DNA of 64,000 nt from Diploscapter coronatus (Eukaryota > Nematoda > Chromadorea > Rhabditida > Rhabditidae): positions 50,669,249 through 50,733,248 of the forward strand of contig OZ038423.1 of NCBI GenBank assembly GCA_964036155.1, read 5' to 3'. Numbering within the stretch: the stretch's first letter is position 1; each line of letters starts with the position of its first letter. Of the stretch, positions 25,303 through 38,540 are shown in pieces. The notes beneath the pieces were generated by a model, which worked only from the letters and a program-made list of their open reading frames with translations, was not told the origin of the DNA and made no database searches. The translations under genes and the position numbers were made by a program.

Positions 25303-26118
25303 CTAAAATTTATAAACGTGTTGCTTCCTTATACTCTATTCCCCACAAACCACGAACTAGCAAACGCTTCCCCCATCGATCTCATATACAATCTCATGAT
25401 CTTTCATTATTCATTTACTTATGTCGGCGCCAATAGAGGTTGGAAAAGCAATCACTTCATCTATGAATTGACACAAATCAAGAAAACATACAAGTACACA
25501 GTTGGGATTCTTGAGACTTATTCTGGCAGCATAGAACTTCATCATTCTTCAAATTCGAAGAAATGAGCGCTAAAAATCTAGTGGTTTTCGATGTTCACAT
25601 TCCTCCGTTTTTGTTGTGGTGTTTATTTTCTGCATCCATTTTCGGACAAGAATATATTTTGACGTAGCTCAATGCAATTTTTGTGTGAGTCTGGTGGGTT
25701 TTTGAAGGATGAGATATGAGTTGAGTTAGGGCTCCCCGAAGGGTGATTCTCGGATTTTTGCTGGAAGAAGGGGAAATGGGACGAGACGTCTCAGAAATCC
25801 GCGTCTTTCAATTAGACAACTCATTGTTGAATGCGAAATGTGGAGTGTCGAAATCTGCACGAAGCTATTTTTATTTTACTAACAGAAAATGATATGAACA
25901 AATAGAGAATTTGAAAAGTGATTGATAGGAACGTTTTCATGAAGAACAAAGATCAACACATGGCTTTTTCTAGAATATAAAATAAATCACATTTTAAACT
26001 ACCGCACTTATTCTAAATGAAAAATTTTCCTCAGAATTTAGATCAAAGAACGAGTTTTCTTCAGATGATATCCTAAAAATATAACAGAGACCAATTTTTA
26101 TTGGACTTGGAAATAATG

Positions 26119-26329
26119 CAGTGGGCAAAAGTATTGGGTCACCAACATATTCTATTCGATTTCCGTTCTGACTTTAGCACTTATCAGATTGAATGAAAAT
26201 TGGTATACTGGCACGCTATACATGTTTTATTATGCATTCAAATGTTTCAATCAATTCAATAAGTGAAGGGGACTAGACGTTAGTCGAAAATCGGAACAGA
26301 TATGAGAGGGTGACCCAATAGTTTTGTCC
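26119..26329. mobile_element. Tc1/mariner-type MITE, about 210 bp
   Basis: The left end CAGTGGGCAAAAGTATTGGG continues TCACC, and the right end (26309-26329) is its inverted copy, GGTGACCCAATAGTTTTGTC. Arms 26123-26143 and 26309-26329 match at 19 of 21 positions. CAGTG at the end and the TATTGGGTCACC core are typical of Tc1/mariner-derived ends. The TA target duplication is not cleanly preserved. No open reading frame inside. Confidence 0.7.
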
Positions 26330-29300
26330 GATACTTTACTCTTAATTTGAATTATTTTGAGCTATCTAATACTCTGAACAAGGATAATAATTGGTTAGGG
26401 TAAGATAACTGAACTTTTTCTATTACAATAAATACGGTAATTTTTCTATTTTCTGCTGAAAACACAATAACAAAATACCACCATATGCCTGTTTTCGGAT
26501 CATTATTCAGAGTTATTCCTGGCAAATTATTCTTATTGCCTTTTTCTGCTGTTTCCGCAGCCATATTCAGATTAATCGTGCACAATAATCCGAATGGAAT
26601 GACTCAATGACTGCAGAGATTGAATGTACAGCGATTGATATTTGGCAGAGGAAGGGAATTCGAGAATTGTTTTACAGCTGGATTGGGATTGCATAAGAAG
26701 ACAGGTGGAAAGGGAGAGAGTGTGGAAGGATAAGAGAAGGAAGGCAGACAGAGATGAGTACGGCTAGCAGGTTGAGCAGTTCAACAAGGCCAATGAGGGT
26801 CATCATCAGCGAGGATCGAGATTGAAAGAGCTAATTAAGTGGGCAGTATGAGAGGTGAGAATTGTTGGACATTTGTTTGCTTTTCAAAAATATTTTACGA
26901 TGTCAAGTGAATACAGTTCGGAATGATCAAATGCAAAAATATCACAATAGTGACGTATGAAATTTAGATAACTGAAAAAAGCTGAAATTTCGGTTCATTT
27001 TTAGGTAGACTCGAAATCTCGATTAAAAATAAATTTTTGATTAGAATAAATTTCGATTTTGACATTTTAAAGTTTGATATTCGCATTGTCCTCCCTGTGC
27101 TGATAAATTTGAAAAAAAAATCAAATTATCCATTTCAAGTTAATTTGAATTATCTTAATCGAAATTAATTTAATATTTTCAACAAAAAAAAAACATCTAA
27201 ATGTTCATACCTGCTGCAGATATAGACAGCTTTATCACCAGAAGGAGGTCGATGCAGTCGCCTCACGAACGATTGAAATCTGCCATTGTGCATTGAGGGT
27301 ACTGTATGCTGAATCGCATCATCATCAATGTGAAATAACAAGCAAATATGCGAAGATTGAAGAATGAAAAGAGAAATCCAAAGATTTGGCTTTTCATTCC
27401 TAGATTCCTCAACAGCTATGTTTGGATGGCTGAAGGAACTCCTTGGGGAGACAAAAAGGATAAAAACAACGCAAAAAGGGCGATAAAAGGGGAAGAAAGG
27501 GCACAAGAGGAAGAAAAAAGACGAGGAGGAAGCAGACGAAGTCGAAGTCGGACTGAGACTGAAACGATGGAATGAACAGAGTCTTGGCATTCCACAGCAT
27601 GATGAACAGCTTGAAGATCTGCCAATTCACATAAGCGTAAAATGGATGTGTCTGACCAAAATTCTCCTGAATTTTGACGCATGAGTTATTATATTTCTCG
27701 GCAAAAAATTGATGCTACCCATATTTATCTCGCATCGTAACATTGGAAATTTATGGGATTTTTTTCAAGGAAAGCTCAGTTTTAGTCTATTTTTATCTTA
27801 GAACACGCGAACTTTGATTTTAAAATACTCAAAGTCGAATCTTTATTTTAAAGATTTGGAAGTTCAGGTTGACATCCTAACCTAAGTCGAATACAACCCT
27901 TGCTGATCTTCCTGAATTATATCGAATGTCTGTATCTGTCAGAAGGATTACTCATCCGATTATTAGCCTAATTACCATTCGACTCATTCATCTTCAATTC
28001 GTCGATAGATCAGAGCAATTAGTCTTGGAGCTGCATCTGTCTGTGCAGTCTTTTTCCTTTCCTTCCTGCAGCAATTTCATGCTTCTCATCTCCTCCCCTT
28101 CCATTCAGTCGTTCAGTCATTGGATCTGCTTGTCCAGCTGTCAATTCTCTCTCCTCTTCCCTCTTTTCTACCGTCTACTCTTTCCCTCTTTTGATTATGC
28201 AAAACATCTGCCTCCAAGCAAAGGAAGAAGCAGTCAAACGAATAAATGAAAATGGAATGGGACGGAATGAATTGGGACCGAAGTGGAGGGAGAGGTAAAT
28301 ATGTTAATCACAGACGGAACAGAAACTGAAAGACAAATTGAACGAACCTGTCAAATGATGCATGAAATTCGGGGTTTGAAAGTACAGGAAAAAACGCTAT
28401 AAAGTACTTTTTCATCATGATTTTGCAACGTTTGCATTTCGTAACATTCTAGCCTTCAGTTTTAATTTCTTTTACAATATGCAACTAAAACCTACAATAA
28501 TTCATTCGTTTATTTATTGTTTCGTTTCAATTTCATGATATTGCTTCTCTCCCGATTTCATCATGTGCTTTTACTCTCGCGATTTCATATCGTTGCTCAA
28601 TTCAATCCAAGAATTATGACCCTCTCATGTCAGTCAGGATCCTCATGTCTCGAGGTTGTTTACAGTGGCACTGCCCTTGTTGCCTTGCCTGTTGCTGCGT
28701 TGCATTTGTGAGTTGCGACGATTGCATCGAGTAATTTGAATTCGAGCAGGCAGCTGCAGGCAAATTGAACAAAGCGAGGCAAGGGGGGCAAGAAGATTAG
28801 AGATGAAGAAACTGTCAGAAGGAATAGGGGAAAGCCAATCAAGGGGATAAGTCAAGGACATCCGAGCTGTAAACAACGAGGATATAACTTGTTGATGCTC
28901 ATATGCCAGTATTCGAAGTATCAAGTGTTACTCGATAGACAAATTACACAATGCAGAACTCTAATTGGCTGGTATAAAAGTTGCCACGCATATATTTTTC
29001 ACCAAATGAAAGGCGAAAACTTTTATGAAATTTAGTTGGACATGCTTTGTCTCAATACTATTGTGCATGTAGTAAAGTCATCTAAATCTGATTTGAAAAC
29101 TACAAATTGACTCAGAAAGAATAGTTACATATGACAAAACTCTCTCACCAACCTAATATGAAAGGTATCATGAGCCATTAGATCAGAAATATTGTCACGA
29201 AATAATTTCATTTCGGGATTACGTTAGCAATTTCAAATATCACATTTTCCCTCTCGTGGTAACAGCTTGTGCTGCCAAACTGCTTCGTCCTTCTTTTCTG

Positions 29301-29672
29301 GACTGTCGAAAGAGCCATCTTTTTCCTTCTGGCCCTTTCTCGGATCACGCACAACAAAATGGATTAGGCCGTATAAATCCGACAGAAGAAATGACAAATG
29401 AACAGACCGAACGAGAAAGGGAACGAAAGAAAAGGAGTGGGGAACAAACATCTGTGACTCAAATTGGCTCAGTTACTGAATGGAGGTATAAATTAATTAG
29501 ACGACAACTTTTTGGACTTATTGTAAGATTTTAAAAAAATATTATCCTTACTCTTTCATAATTTTTATTTTCCTAGAAACTGGCATGGTATTGAAAAAAA
29601 TCCAGAAAAGATGAAGTCTAAATCGGTAAACTGCAATGAACCACTATATATAAGTGTCATTTTTTTGTTAGT

Positions 29673-30056
29673 TGAGTCGTGATATAGGTCTGCAAGCTTC
29701 GCTCCTTGAAAAACGCCTTTGTGGTAGTTTGGAATCAAAATTTTCGGAAGGAAGTACCCTTCAAACGCAAAATGTCATAAAAGACCTAATCTAGGTCGAC
29801 GATACATTCGATAAAACGGCTCTGTGCAAAAAATCGGAGCATGAAGTACTCGTACAAATATGTACAAGCGTGGATTTGTTTTCCAAAATGTGTTCATTTT
29901 GAGGGTTGCAAAATTTCGATTGTTTCGACTAGAAAATTTTATTTGTATTTTCCCGTCACAGAAATGTTATTCACATCCCCTGTAACATTTATGTGGAAAA
30001 ATTCTACCACAAACCGAGATTTGACGCACCTACTTGGGACCCTAGTCGTGACGAGA
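29673..30056. repeat. Degenerate inverted repeat, possible old transposon
   Basis: The first 55 nt (from GTCGTGATATAGGTC to TTTGTGGTAG) resemble the reverse complement of the last 55 nt (CTACCACAAA to GTCGTGACG) at roughly 65-70% by eye. The inside has no coding potential. Only an inference from weak similarity. Confidence 0.3.
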
Positions 30057-32763
30057 TAAAACTTTAGCTCTGTAACGCTACCGAATTTAGAATGTGGATG
30101 ATTTCTACTTAGCCTTCTTCAACACAATTTGCAACAAATCTCGAGAATTACTTTGGTCGGTTGAGTGAATTTCTCTAAATCTACTTTCCCTTTTCAGCGT
30201 TTGCCTTACTCTGACAATATCTCGAGTTGTGGTAACACACAAACAATGAATAAATAATCAGTGCCCTGGCTCGCTTGCCTGCAGAAGGAGAGACTGTTCA
30301 AGGCAATGGCAGAGGGAAGGAGAATGGGGCATTGCAATTGAATGCCCATCAAATCTGTCAGCATGAATTGACAACTACTACTTTCCCGACTGAGCGAATC
30401 TAGGCACTTCGAAATGAATTCCAACTTGCATGAGCAAATCAAGTCAGCTGGTATTTGTATTCGGTAGTTCCTTCTCAAATTCGGTGTCAAATCCTATCAA
30501 TGTCTTGCTAGATTGCTGTATCATCACGTTATTGTTGTTGTATCGTTTATTGCTACAATTGCTTATGTTTGTGATGGGTTCTGTTGAATTTATGGCCCTT
30601 TGTCCGGTTAATTGGCTCCTCGTTCACATTCAGTCATTTTGCGTACACGGACATTGGTAATCCATCTGGAGAGAGACAATGAACATGTGTGCGGGAATGC
30701 AGGGGGAAACATAGCAGAGGGCAGAGAAAGAAAGCAGCCAATTTGAGAGCAGGTGGCAGTGTGGAAACTGTAGAGAAGGGGGACATTAGCATAGGGGAGG
30801 AGATCGCGCATGAACTGACCCGAATTGACCCTACAGCAGCAGTGCATAGAGGAGGACTGTAACTCGAGATGCCAAGTGCAATCAGCAATTATGATGAGCA
30901 TTATGTTATGGAGTGCATGGCAAAGAATACTTGAGTAAAGTATCTGCTACCAAGAAAAATCTGGGGAAATTATTCCATGCTAATAGAATGCGCAATGTAG
31001 TATTCTTGGAAAGAGTTCGGTTTTTATGAAACCCTTCGGATTTTTCACAATTCCAACATATAGTAGTATCATTTAGAGAAAAAAAACAAAATCAAATCAT
31101 ATTCCTTTTCAGGTAGTTTTCTTTAGTGATAAGTCAAGAATTGAATAATCATGTCTCTGAATTTGTACAGCACAAAATATTCCTTTAGGCGACGAAATAG
31201 TTTCAATTGTCTTCTGATCTAGCGGACTACTGTAATTGTTGTCAATTGTTCAGCTGTCACCTAGGTACTTGTCCTCGCTTCCCGACTTTTTTGCACTTGC
31301 TTAGTCTGAAGTGGCGCTGTTCATTTTCGGAAGGGCGAGGGCAATTTCACGCTTAGCATTCTGTTGGAGAAGGCAGATGGCCATAGCAGGTGCTTGGAGG
31401 AAAAGAGGGTTTGGCTCTAGGAAGAAGGAAAAAGGGAGGAGAGGTCGTCTAGGGTCAGCACCGCTAGGGGCAAAAAATGGATGGAACAGAGGCAGAAGGA
31501 CTGCCTCCAGGGAACACAGCACTGACACTGTTCCCATTTCCTTCATTTGTCACAGCTATTCCCATTTCATCATACAAACAATTATCCGTCTGTCAAGCCA
31601 GGCACGTTGTGCATTTATTCGTTGTTGACTGTCTTGGACGAAGTTTCGCATGTATAGAGAAAAAAAAACGTTCGGGAACTCACTATGAATAAATTATGAT
31701 GATGTTGCATCAAATTTCGACTGATCTTCACAATATTTTGCAAACATTTAATACTGTAACCCCTCTCTCCATTCTGTTTCATTAGAACTATCAGCTTACA
31801 AACTCAATTTATTATTTTAATCCAAATAGCTTATTTTATGTCTGTTATTTTCCTTCCAAAATTAATTTCTCAATTTTGCAATTCTTCTCTATTGATACAG
31901 TATCCCTCATATTGTGAATAGTTCATTCTGCCATCCCATTGTATGCCTGTTTATGTTCCTGGCCTGTAGAAGTGTATAATTATGGGGCATTGGCTCTTGT
32001 TACAATATCACTCCTCGGGCAATTAGCCAATTAGGCAATCAAAAGAGAAGACATGAAATGACTGATAGAAAATGGAGTGAAGAGAGGAGATGGCAAGAAA
32101 GATCGTATGAAAATCGAGGAAATTAGTTATTTCATTATTAAAAATAGAACCTACCCGAGTTTCCTGGGTTCAATCGAGATTAGGGGACTAAAGGATTCGA
32201 AAATGTAAAATCCAGTCCACAATGGATCTGTTCACAGCTCATCTGACAATTTGACAGTTTCGTTATTTATTCGCTTTTTCCTCCACCGCCGATTTCTTTG
32301 ATTTCCATGGAAATATGCTAATCATCTCCCTTCTGCCGGGTTTGCCTTCTCATTCTGCAGCATTTTCATCTTTTTCGTGGTTCATTGCAATTTAGCAGCA
32401 GCAGCTCTCTGCATATTGTATCCTCTTTTTCTCTTTCCCTTCCAGCTCCCAGCTTCCAGCTTTTCTCCCAGCGGATTGGCTAATTGCATCTTCTGTATAT
32501 GCCTGTGAGTGGGCGTGTCCTCCCTCCTCTCCTTGCCTGCAGCTGCCCTCTGACCGAGTCTGTCCCCATCCCCATTCACTCATTTGGTCAGAGGTCCATC
32601 TCGGGTCTGCAGCTCTGCAGTCAACAGTCTCGAGACCTCTACAGTACTTCTCCAAATTTCACTGTATTTCCATGTGATCCCTCTGAATTATAGTGCTCTT
32701 CAGTCGAGTCTCGATGGTATTTTGGCTTTAGACTGCCCCTTTTATTTTCTAAACATCTTTCAG

Positions 32764-35700
32764 ATGTCATCAGACATGTGGAGTCTACTTTCCTCATCTC
32801 CATCGCCAGTGCCTTCCCACACTTCCACATCTTCAGACGACACAGCCGCCACTTCGTATTCGGTAGCCCCCAAGATTATCAAACCAGAGCCAGTCAAGCC
32901 GGTCGCAGTGCCTGACTTCTCCCTATCTCTGGCCCATTTACAAGCAGCCTTGTGTTGGCAACCACAATTCCTGCAGAGTCTCCTTGCTCTCTATCAACTA
33001 CAACAGCAACAAACACTTTTGCAGCAGTTACAGGTAATTTTAGAAAATTTCACCATCAAAAATACATTTTTTATCAACTCATGAATACTACAAACATTGC
33101 CAACGCATTGTTTTCTTGCTTTCTTCATGCATCTGAATTGGAGCATAGCAAAAATATATCTCGCTATTTTTCTCGAGATCTTTTACAAAAGCTTATATAC
33201 AAAGCTAGACTAGAGAAAAAGGGATTATTGTATCATGCAGTATCACACAATTTTAGTTATATTTATTCTGCGTTATATGCAATCGTTACATATAGACAGT
33301 TGTACCTGTACATTTATACATGAAGCAATATTTCTCGCATGCAATCGAATTCCCTGCCTGAATCATTTGCTTGGTTCTGACTCATATTGTGCGTTTTCAG
33401 GGAGGAGATGTTGCCGTTCCGTTCTCAATCGAGAATATAAAGGCAGTAGTGAAGGCGGAAGGGGACGGGCAAACGATTGGCAGCAACAACGGCAACATTG
33501 CAGTCACCGGCTCTGTAGCTGCACAGACGGCAGCTCACTCATCTGCTGCAGGGAATAATCGGAAGAGACCCGCTAATGTACAGGTAAATCATCATGATCT
33601 TCGTTACTTTTTATCTTGTAGAAAATTAGCAAATTTTGTATAAAATTTCATATGAAAGATATAAAAATAGCCTAGGCTATATTATGAGAGATTAAAGTGA
33701 CAAATGTGCAAGAATGTAGGAAGTTAACTGTCAACAAGCCAACAACAATAGCAATAAGTATTTCGTCATACCATATTTCATAAAACCAGTTTTCTTGGAA
33801 AATAACTTCAAATGGTTATTTTAGGTCGATGATAAAGTGGACAAAAAGCGACAGAAGCTGAAACGCGCCGATGCAGTGACCTGCTCGCCGGTGAGCGGCA
33901 TGTTCATCAAGGTGAGCTCTCTTCTAAAGACTCATACCGCTCCCAATCTGCATAATTATTGTATGCATTTCGGCATTCTCATTCAGCGATTTATGCTAAT
34001 AACCAAAGAATGGCTTTGAGCTTCTGGCAAAAGCACAGCTGAATGAATAGGGATTGAGATTGCCGACAGAAAGAGAAGAGGGAGATAATGAGTGAATAAG
34101 ATGAAAGAAGTCAGGGGCAGGAAGCGACACATCAAGCCAACCAATCTGTCGCGCTACCCCATTCAATGATGATAATTGCAAAAATCGCACGAGTTACGCA
34201 AACATTTCAACATAGGAAATTCATACTTGGCATAGAACTACTCCTTAGTGACATTATTTCGTAACCAATTCCTAGCCATTCTCAATGCTCATTTGCGTAT
34301 TTTAGGATGAGTCACTCGTTCCCCCACCCGAAGAGTTGCAGAAAGAAGTCGATCAGCTGGATGAAACTGCTGCCTATGTCGAGGCGACTGAGGAATCCAG
34401 GAGCAAAATACAGGCTATCCCTAATTTCATTGGCGACTCGGTTTGCTGTCTTTGCAAGGTAAGTAGAAATCTTTATGAAAATAATCACTGACGTTTCAAT
34501 CAGGAACGCATTATGATCAAATTTTTCTGATACCGATTTGGTTCATCAGTCAACATTTTACAGGGTGCGCCAAAAATCTTGGCCGATTCGACATTTAAAA
34601 TTAAGGTTGTATAAAATCATAGGATCGTCGCTAAATGAAATGGAAACATTTTAAAACACCCCCAATCTAAAACGACTAGAATCAAGTTTCTTTAAGGAAA
34701 TGTTTCGTTTACTACTCATGCACGGAATTTTTCAAAAGATACCTTAGCCGCTCACATTTTTAGCGCACTCTGTATTTTAAAAGTTGTGTTAGTATAATGA
34801 GGCGCATCCCTGAGTTTATTTTAAACAAGAAATTTGAAAGAAACTAGTTCCAAAAGCTTAAAGGAAAATCTTATTATATGATATCACAGAAGTTTAATTT
34901 TGCGTAGCGAGAGTAAGAAAAAAGACTAATTGACCGAAACCCAATTTTTAAACTCATCAATTTTAGGTTAAGTACGAAGATGTGTTCAAGCTGGCTCAGC
35001 ACCGGTGCCCTCGTATAGCTCATGAGGAATATAAGTGTCCTGAATGTGACAAGGTCAGTCAATCAGTCAGTCATTTCACACTCACTCAATCAGTCTCAGC
35101 CTGTCTATTTACCTCATTTCTTGTCCTTATGTTGTTCCTGTTTTGCCGCATTTCTTATTTCATCAACCTGTGCCTGCCAACCCTATAATTATCCCGGTCT
35201 CAGTCCTGTCGGATGGTTGTGGGCGGTATGGTTCAAAGGCCTATCCCTAAGTGTGTTTGTTGTTCAGCAGCCAAGGAAGGAGGCTGTTGCCACCTGCTGC
35301 TTGGCTAAGAAGGCGCAAGGGCAGCCCTCTCGATTTGCATGCGGCAGGGAGACAAGGAGTACAAGAACAGTCAGGATTAGACTAATCCACTCCACTCGAC
35401 ACGAGATGTTCTTCCTCTTCTGCCCTGCTCTTTATCTTGTCCTTTACGCCTCTGCCAACACTAAGACAACAAATAATCTCTCTTGATCTGATCCGATACA
35501 TCAAAGCCGATTTGAAAAAGAAAATCTTAAAATATAACTAATTAGAGAAAAAGGTTGTACGGATTTAGAATTAGAACTTTCAAACTTGAAATAGAATTTA
35601 TATTTTTTGACAAAATTGTAAAAGAAACTATTCCGATGTCTGAATCAGCATTGCTATTCCGTTTAAACTTGACTCTAATTTCTCTATTACTGTAATTTTG

Positions 35701-35936
35701 TCAGTGATATCTCATGCAAATTATAAATTGCCATAATTTAGGTCTTCTCATGCCCTGCTAACTTGGCAAGTCACAGAAGATGGCACCGTCCTCGTGATTC
35801 TCCCGATGCTCTCCGCTGCAACTCCTGCTTCCAGTCATTTGCAACCAAGAAAGACTACCGATTGCATCTGTCGCAGTGCCAAAATCTCTCCTTTCTCGGC
35901 TCTTTAATGCCGCCTATGAAATTGGAGATGCATTAA
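32764..35936 (+). CDS. egl-46: INSM/EGL-46-like zinc-finger transcription factor
   Basis: Orthologue of insulinoma-associated/EGL-46 proteins, nuclear regulators of neuronal differentiation and cell-cycle exit. Exons 32764-33033, 33401-33583, 33825-33911, 34306-34458, 34967-35053, 35742-35936 give 324 residues. N-terminal half: Ser/Pro-rich, a sumoylation-like IKPEP, a Gln-rich helix ([11 protein letters not shown]), a basic nuclear-localisation stretch (KKRQKLKR) and the INSM-typical SPVSGMFI. Fingers: atypical C227-x2-C230 with AQHRC; C2H2 with C255, C258, H271, H275, containing [15 protein letters not shown], almost the INSM consensus; C2HC with C286, C289, H302, C306. The start is the first ATG after CTTTCAG, so a 5' exon is possible; no SNAG repressor motif is seen in the part read. 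A MITE sits in intron 4. Confidence 0.92.
34559..34774. mobile_element. 212-bp MITE in egl-46 intron, TA-flanked
   Basis: CAGGGTGCGCCAAAAA starts the element at 34561 and TTTTTAGCGCACTCTG ends it at 34772, inverted with two mismatches in 16. TA stands on both sides. Length, ends and target duplication fit a nonautonomous Tc1/mariner element. The ends differ in sequence from the other two mariner-like elements in the window, so this is a separate family. Confidence 0.8.
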
Positions 35937-35955
35937 TTGTTTCTTCCGATATTTT

Positions 35956-35961
35956 ATTAAA
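35956..35961 (+). terminator. Poly(A) signal variant of egl-46
   Basis: ATTAAA, a common variant, lies 20 nt after the TAA of the zinc-finger gene. Confidence 0.35.
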
Positions 35962-36329
35962 ACATCTTTCAAAATTAGCTGAATTGTTCTAGTCAGGATA
36001 ACAATTTATTTATTGTGTGCAAAATATTGCTTTGGTCATCGCTTTAATTTTCAATTGTATTTTCCTCGTGTTCCGCATTGACTGCATTTAATTTGTAGAT
36101 AGAAAGCTCTTCGTACGTCTTCACAACATTCCTATGTAATTATTTTCAAATCTGCAGTTTTATCATGAAAACATTTGCGTAAATGGACCGAATCTAATAA
36201 TTAGGCAAAGCAATATCGCAATTTTCTATATTTTTCATCACGAGATGAAAATCTTCATTAATTCGGTTCATTTGTTTGAATTTCGATAATTTGAAAATAT
36301 CATCTCTCATTTTTATTTCCACTTTTCAG

Positions 36330-37236
36330 CTTCATATTTTCGTTATATCTCTGCTGAGTGCGTCTAGTCCAACGTGTAAAGCTCATTTGGCTGGTTGTGA
36401 GTTTGCAAGTTTCGTCTTTTCTCTTCACTTACATATTCCTTCACAACGATTTGATGATCTCATTTTACATTTCAGTATTTTTTCTTGAATACAATTTCTT
36501 TTGTGATTTTTAAATCTAATCTTTTCAAGCAATAAATTCTCTTTTGATTCCAAATGCACTTACAAGTTATTTGTGCGAAGTGGCATTGACAGTGTTTGCG
36601 TGCTTGTTTATCTAACTCTCTGCTCCCTCTACCTGCTCTTTATCGTTGATTCTCTCAGCTCTTTCAGTTTATCTGCTCTTTTCTTTGATCCAATCAATAT
36701 CATTGGACAGTTTAGTCTGGTATTCAGCTGCAATGAAGAATATACCGAATTTTCTTCAATATCTACCAGGTTAGTTAATTATTATGATTCAGGATTAGGT
36801 CTAATCCTTCACAAACATTCAAAGTGATCCAGATTCTGATATCAGTTTTTCAAAACTCTATTCTGCCTCCAGATCTAGGGAGCATTTGAGTCAAACTCAA
36901 AAAGAACATACGTAGGGAAGCCAAGTCAATTTTCGAGAGTGATAATTATGGAAAACTAGCATTGAAGCGTGGTTGGTGAGGTTGACCGGAGCAGGATGCT
37001 CTTTAGATCCCCGAAAATAGTCCAGAGGAGCAAAGTTATGCTCAATTTTGTGCGGGGTATTTTTTCCATGCTGTCGCTTCCCATTTTATTCGGCCAGTCA
37101 TTTTGGCTGTTTTTCGACATGCTCAACATTTGAATTTTATCATTCTCAAAACTATCATTTTCGCGCAGTTTCAATGCAGGATTTCATTGTTCAGCCTAGA
37201 TGCGCTGTGGAATATCACACTCTGCGACAGAACTTG
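36330..37236 (+). CDS. Unrecognised gene, three candidate exons
   Basis: I do not recognise this protein. Three segments with good splice borders join in one frame: 36330-36393, 36668-36769 and 37169-37236, making 78 codons. The first is hydrophobic (LHIFVISLLSAS), the second reads SLIQSISLDSLVWYSAAMKN, the third FIVQPRCAVEYHTLRQ. Neither a start nor a stop codon is placed, so more exons would be needed on both sides. The phase does not match the first exon of the sulfotransferase-like gene downstream, so it does not simply extend that gene. Chance agreement of three short segments is possible. Confidence 0.25.
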
Positions 37237-37259
37237 GTAATTTTGTTCGCCAATTCTTA

Positions 37260-38540
37260 ATCCGAGGGAATTTTTTCGGACCGTTTATGCTAACGTTTGG
37301 TTAAAAACGGTCAAACACGGGGTAGGCAAATCGGTATCGTAGTTTCAGAATTCGCTTGAAAATTGCGTTGAAAGTGGCTTTATTTTCGAGATATCAGGAT
37401 CCCGATATCCAAAAAATCGATTTTGAGGGAGTTTCCAACTACAAGGTTTGAGGGAAAAATTTACAGGATATCATACACGGATAATTTTCCACGATTATCA
37501 GTTAATTAGGAACGCCGTAAGATGGATCCAAAAAAAGTGGCGATAAATTTTGAACGCATAAAACGAATGCTAATTTTAACGTTCTAGCATTTTTAAATAT
37601 ATGATAGATCACAGGAGCGAAATTCACGTCATGTAGCCATCACGAAGTGAGACATTTTTTTTTACAAACTTAAGTCTAGAGATACAAAATTATGAAAAAA
37701 AATATAGATAGGTAGGTCGCAAGGTCATCCTGACTTAAGCCCACCCCCTAGGTCTGCCTGACTCGTTCACGATTCAAAACTTTCATTAGCGCATTTCCAT
37801 ATCCCTTTATCGCGACTACCCCAATTGCTGCATTCTCCTCACCTTGGCCCATTCAAGTGTGTCCTAATAGAATTTCGCATTTCGCGTGCCGGCAGCCGCT
37901 CTGTCCGTCTCTGCTTCTGCTTGTGGCCTTTCTGCCAGCTTTACTTTTTGCAATTCTTTGTCACCCCGCTCTATCGCACATTCTCTTCCTTTCAAGTGGG
38001 GTGTTCGCGGTTTAGCAACGAATATTCCAGTTCGAATTTTCGAAAGATATTTCCTTTTCAATGCAATGCAATGGAAGTTTACACAGCTTTTCTTCAATAT
38101 TGCAAAAGTCTTTCTTTAGCATAAAATATAAACATTTATGGAAAAAGAAGCAAACCATTACATGTCTTCTTTTATTTTCTTTCTAGCTTTCTAAAAGAAG
38201 TTCATTTCTAGATTAGCTAGTAAACTGATACCTTCGGAAAAAGCGAGCGTAAATTTTTTCCTTCAAAAAGTTGTAAAGTGTTGCGCGAAATTTAGTATTT
38301 CTGATAAAAATTGGGGGAAGAGATAGGGAAGAATGATGAAGTGAGCACTCGAATGGGATGAATAGATTGAAATTCGATATGCGAAAAGAACCAGAGGGAC
38401 AGGCACTGGATTCATCCCCTGGGTTTTTGCTCTTTCATTCTCCTTTCTCATTCTCATTTTGCCGCTCTTTCTTCACTTTCAGACTCCCTCATTTCCATTT
38501 TCATCCGATCATTTTTCGTTTCATTTCAGCTTTGCCACGT
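37260..38540. other. Intergenic block, possible old repeat
   Basis: From about 37260 to 37740 the DNA changes texture, with sentences such as GATATCAGGATCCCGATATC and GATGGATCCAAAAAAAGTGG that look like decayed repeat sequence rather than the purine/pyrimidine tracts around it. No terminal repeats or reading frame could be fixed. The rest, to 38540, shows nothing I can name. Confidence 0.25.

Larger units (their letters stand above)
25303..32763. other. Long gene-poor stretch
   Basis: No gene I can support in about 7.4 kb. It holds a mariner-type MITE (26.1-26.3 kb) and a degenerate inverted repeat (29.7-30.1 kb). Several 70-140 codon frames are present, for example on the plus strand at 25252-25566 and the minus strand at 26352-26585, without domains, homologous motifs or splice support. 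Upstream control of the EGL-46-like gene and the missing globin 5' exon probably lie in this stretch. Confidence 0.45.

Noticed and set aside
25252..25566. 104-codon plus-strand frame opposite the globin 5' region
   Set aside because: It overlaps a confident globin exon on the other strand and shows no recognisable family, although part of it reads like ordinary protein.
26352..26585. 77-codon minus-strand frame starting MAAETAEKGNKNN
   Set aside because: Plausible start, but no family, no splice partner and no promoter signal; next to a MITE.
27165..27682. Overlapping minus-strand frames and a plus-strand Arg/Glu-rich frame
   Set aside because: Mutually overlapping translations of one purine-rich tract; low-complexity composition.
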